Origin: Candidatus Aminicenantes bacterium UBA4820
Lineage (GTDB): Bacteria; Acidobacteriota; UBA4820
Assembly (NCBI GenBank): GCA_002402325.1
Contig: DHFQ01000089.1
Span: 1,742-10,366 of the forward strand
Length of the DNA: 8,625 nucleotides
Direction: 5' to 3'
Program-made: the position numbers and the translations under genes
In this document: positions 6,889-8,625 of the stretch, piece after piece
Position numbering within the stretch: position 1 is the first letter of the stretch
How the letters are laid out: every line of letters starts with the position of its first letter
Notes under the pieces: model-generated
What the model was told of the DNA's origin: nothing
The model's input: only the letters and a program-made list of their open reading frames with translations
Databases searched by the model: none

Positions 6889-6897
6889 TTTTCACCC
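6885..6897 (-). promoter_or_regulatory. ATGA stop/start overlap with GGGTGA ribosome site
   Basis: On the minus strand the sequence reads GGGTGAAAAATGA. The last four bases are both the start ATG of the downstream membrane gene and the TGA stop of the upstream one. This is the classic arrangement for translational coupling of two cotranscribed genes. Confidence 0.75.
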
Positions 6898-8546
6898 AAA
6901 AGTTCGTTTTCATCATTTGTTCTTAAATCTTTCGGAATATTTCTTAAAATTTCCTTTGATTTTTCAACATCTCCCATCTTTGCCACAACTTGAGAATGAA
7001 GCCTGAATGCGGGATAAAATGTTGGATACGCCCTGTTTAAATCTTCAAGAATCATTCTTGCATCATCAAGACGCCCAATGACCATAAGTGTATAGGCACA
7101 ACTCATTCTTGGAAGGATATCCTTTGGGGAGAGTTCTATCGCTTTGAAGTAACACTTTATTGCATCATCGTATTTACCCAAATTGAAATAGCAAACCCCA
7201 AGATCATTGTAAATCTCACCACTTTCCCTTATTTTAAGGGCAGAATTCAAAGAGTGAATCGCTTCTTCCTCCCTCTTTAAATCAATCAAAATTCTTCCTC
7301 TATCTCTTAAACCTTCAAAAAATTGTGGATCGCCTTTTATTAGATTATCTAAATCCTTTAAAACCTTTTCAGTAATTTCATCATTTGGTTGAATCCTCAA
7401 ATAAGGGCTGTAGGTAAGAGGAGCAAGGGCATGCTCCTTTTTCAAGAATTCTTCTTTACAAAATAAAGCATATTTACTTCCGCACCATAGAAGTTTCCAA
7501 CCTTTTTCATACTCTCTAAAGTTTGGAGTTTTTGGATAAAAAGAGTTTGAGATTAAAAGGTCTGAATCATAAATTGGATAACCTATCAAGGGTGGGCGAA
7601 GTGGGAGATTTTTATAGTATTCAATCAAGGAAGAGGTTTTAATCTCAGGCTTTAAAGTTAGATTTGGAAATTGTGATCCAATTTTATTGTAAAATTCTAT
7701 ATTCACAACAACTTCACAATTAGAAGATGAAATTTTCTTAAGTTCATCTGTTAAACCTTCTGGAATTTCCTTTAAAGATGGAGAAAAAATAAAGAAAAAT
7801 AGAAGAGGAAAAAGAAATAGATAGCTCAATTTTTTCTTTTCTCCCTTTAAAAGAGGTATTGAAACTACAAAAGAGAGGGGAAAAAAGAGAAACGAAAAAA
7901 AGGAAAGAAAAACCTTTGCAACTTTATCTCCTTTTTCATTTAGCAATAAAAAGAGGGCAACTATAAAAAAAATAAAAAATGGTGAGGTTACAGGGATTGG
8001 TCTGTATTGAGGAAAACCACAAAATGAAAGCATGAATGGAAGAAATATATCTCCTTTAAAAATTGAATATATAATTGGAGGAGAAAGAAAGCCAAAAAGT
8101 GGTGCATACCACTCCTTTGATTTTTTAAATAGGATCAACCTTAAAAGTAAAACAGAAATAATTGCTACAATTCCAATCTTTGAAAAAAAAGGAATTAAAA
8201 AAGTTAATATCAAGGAGATATAAAATGGAGCAAAAGAGGCAACAAGAAGCAAAGGAAACAAAAAAAACTCTCCCGACGATGGGATTATGGTTGCTATTAC
8301 AAGGCAGAGCAAAAAAGTTTGGGGATTTTTTCTTAAAAAGAAAGACAGAGTAATTGCAACAAGTGCTTTGACAAAATAGGGGAAAAGAGATGGAAAAATT
8401 TTCTCAAGAAGAAAGGTGAAATAGCCTGCATCAAAAATAGAATTAGCCTTTAAACCTTCAATAAATTGAGGCAAAAGCAGTTCAGACAAAATAGAAGCGA
8501 TAAGCAAAATTAAAAGAAAAATGAAAAAACGAAAACCTTTAGCCAT
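6885..8546 (-). CDS. Membrane protein with C-terminal TPR repeats; 5' end uncertain
   Basis: A two-part protein of 553 residues from the ATG at 8546. Residues about 5-259 are very hydrophobic and Phe/Leu-rich, with many membrane segments, beginning MAKGFRFFIFLLILLIASIL. A soluble region (about 260-384) follows, ending in WKLLWCGSKYALFCKEEF, which resembles the closing WQLIYADSISALFGRK of the downstream protein. The tail (about 410-530) holds TPR helix pairs. The clearest, at 443-476, reads IYNDLGVCYFNLGKYDDAI followed by AIELSP. Related repeats flank it: EGLRDRGRILIDLKREEEAI before, MSCAYTLMVIGRLDDARMIL after. TPRs usually bind protein partners. No DPDLFWH-type loop or DWGGYL motif is seen, so it may be a non-catalytic companion of the downstream protein. 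The start is unsure: a TTG at 8594 has a weak GGGGA site, no good site precedes the ATG at 8546, and the frame stays open to the right edge, so the gene could be longer. Function unknown. Confidence 0.78.
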   Translation of the reverse strand: MAKGFRFFIFLLILLIASILSELLLPQFIEGLKANSIFDAGYFTFLLEKIFPSLFPYFVKALVAITLSFFLRKNPQTFLLCLVIATIIPSSGEFFLFPLLLVASFAPFYISLILTFLIPFFSKIGIVAIISVLLLRLILFKKSKEWYAPLFGFLSPPIIYSIFKGDIFLPFMLSFCGFPQYRPIPVTSPFFIFFIVALFLLLNEKGDKVAKVFLSFFSFLFFPLSFVVSIPLLKGEKKKLSYLFLFPLLFFFIFSPSLKEIPEGLTDELKKISSSNCEVVVNIEFYNKIGSQFPNLTLKPEIKTSSLIEYYKNLPLRPPLIGYPIYDSDLLISNSFYPKTPNFREYEKGWKLLWCGSKYALFCKEEFLKKEHALAPLTYSPYLRIQPNDEITEKVLKDLDNLIKGDPQFFEGLRDRGRILIDLKREEEAIHSLNSALKIRESGEIYNDLGVCYFNLGKYDDAIKCYFKAIELSPKDILPRMSCAYTLMVIGRLDDARMILEDLNRAYPTFYPAFRLHSQVVAKMGDVEKSKEILRNIPKDLRTNDENELLGEK

Positions 8547-8625
8547 AAGAGTGAAGTTTAAAGTAAAAAGAGAGATAATGCAAGAAAAATCCAAAAAATC
8601 CCCACAGATAACAAGAGAGAGAAGA

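Noticed and set aside
6694..6993. Plus-strand 99-residue reading frame across the junction of the two minus-strand membrane genes
   Set aside because: It is antisense to two coding genes joined by ATGA, its Ser/Phe/Lys-rich composition is typical of a shadow frame, and I see no ribosome site or family motif.
8212..8353. Plus-strand AAGGAG (8212-8217) followed by ATG at 8225 and a 42-residue Lys/Gln-rich reading frame (MEQKRQQEAKETKK...)
   Set aside because: It lies entirely antisense to the membrane half of the TPR protein. The purine-rich look is what Phe/Leu-rich minus-strand codons produce, and the peptide resembles no family I know. The good ribosome site is probably chance.
8547..8582. 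Possible minus-strand promoter before the ATG at 8546 (TTGCAT, 15-base spacer, TTTAAA)
   Set aside because: Both boxes are poor matches, the spacer is short, and it would give a nearly leaderless message. The reading frame is also open through it, so it may be coding.

Overview
The window reads as a low-GC bacterial genome fragment, AT-rich by eye and with no base count made. Strong AGGAGG-type ribosome binding sites precede several starts. Arginine codons are mostly AGA/AGG, which is common in thermophiles and anaerobes. There is no rRNA, tRNA, mobile element or CRISPR array. I cannot name the genus. An anaerobic, possibly thermophilic bacterium fits both the codon use and the fermentative gene content, but that is inference.

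Bases 1-5325 hold one tightly packed plus-strand operon of six genes, already in progress at the left edge. The order is a small subunit of an aconitase/isopropylmalate-dehydratase-type hydro-lyase (5' end cut by the edge), a large [4Fe-4S] subunit of the same family, a second and clearly different small subunit, a fused citrate-lyase acyl-carrier/beta protein (CitD-CitE), the citrate-lyase alpha subunit (CitF), and a small GYD-domain protein. Gaps are 1-12 bases. The set describes a hydratase followed by an ACP-dependent lyase. Either cis-aconitate/isocitrate is converted to citrate and cleaved to oxaloacetate plus acetate, or mesaconate/citraconate is hydrated to citramalate and cleaved to pyruvate plus acetate. 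The second scheme is the tail of the methylaspartate route of glutamate fermentation. The sequence alone does not choose between them. Genes for activating the lyase (CitC, CitG, CitX) are not in the window.

Bases 5326-5445 are a short convergent gap without a convincing terminator.

Bases 5446 to the right edge carry two minus-strand genes joined by an ATGA overlap. The upstream gene encodes a multi-pass membrane protein with a soluble domain and C-terminal TPR repeats, and its frame stays open to the window edge. The downstream gene encodes a multi-pass membrane protein with a DPDLFWH-type first loop and a C-terminal soluble tail. It resembles GT-C-like uncharacterised membrane proteins. 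They look like a functional pair in the cell envelope and have no obvious link to the lyase operon.

The most interesting points are one large hydro-lyase subunit flanked by two dissimilar small subunits with different substrate-loop sequences, their linkage to a CitDE fusion, and a GYD protein closing the operon.
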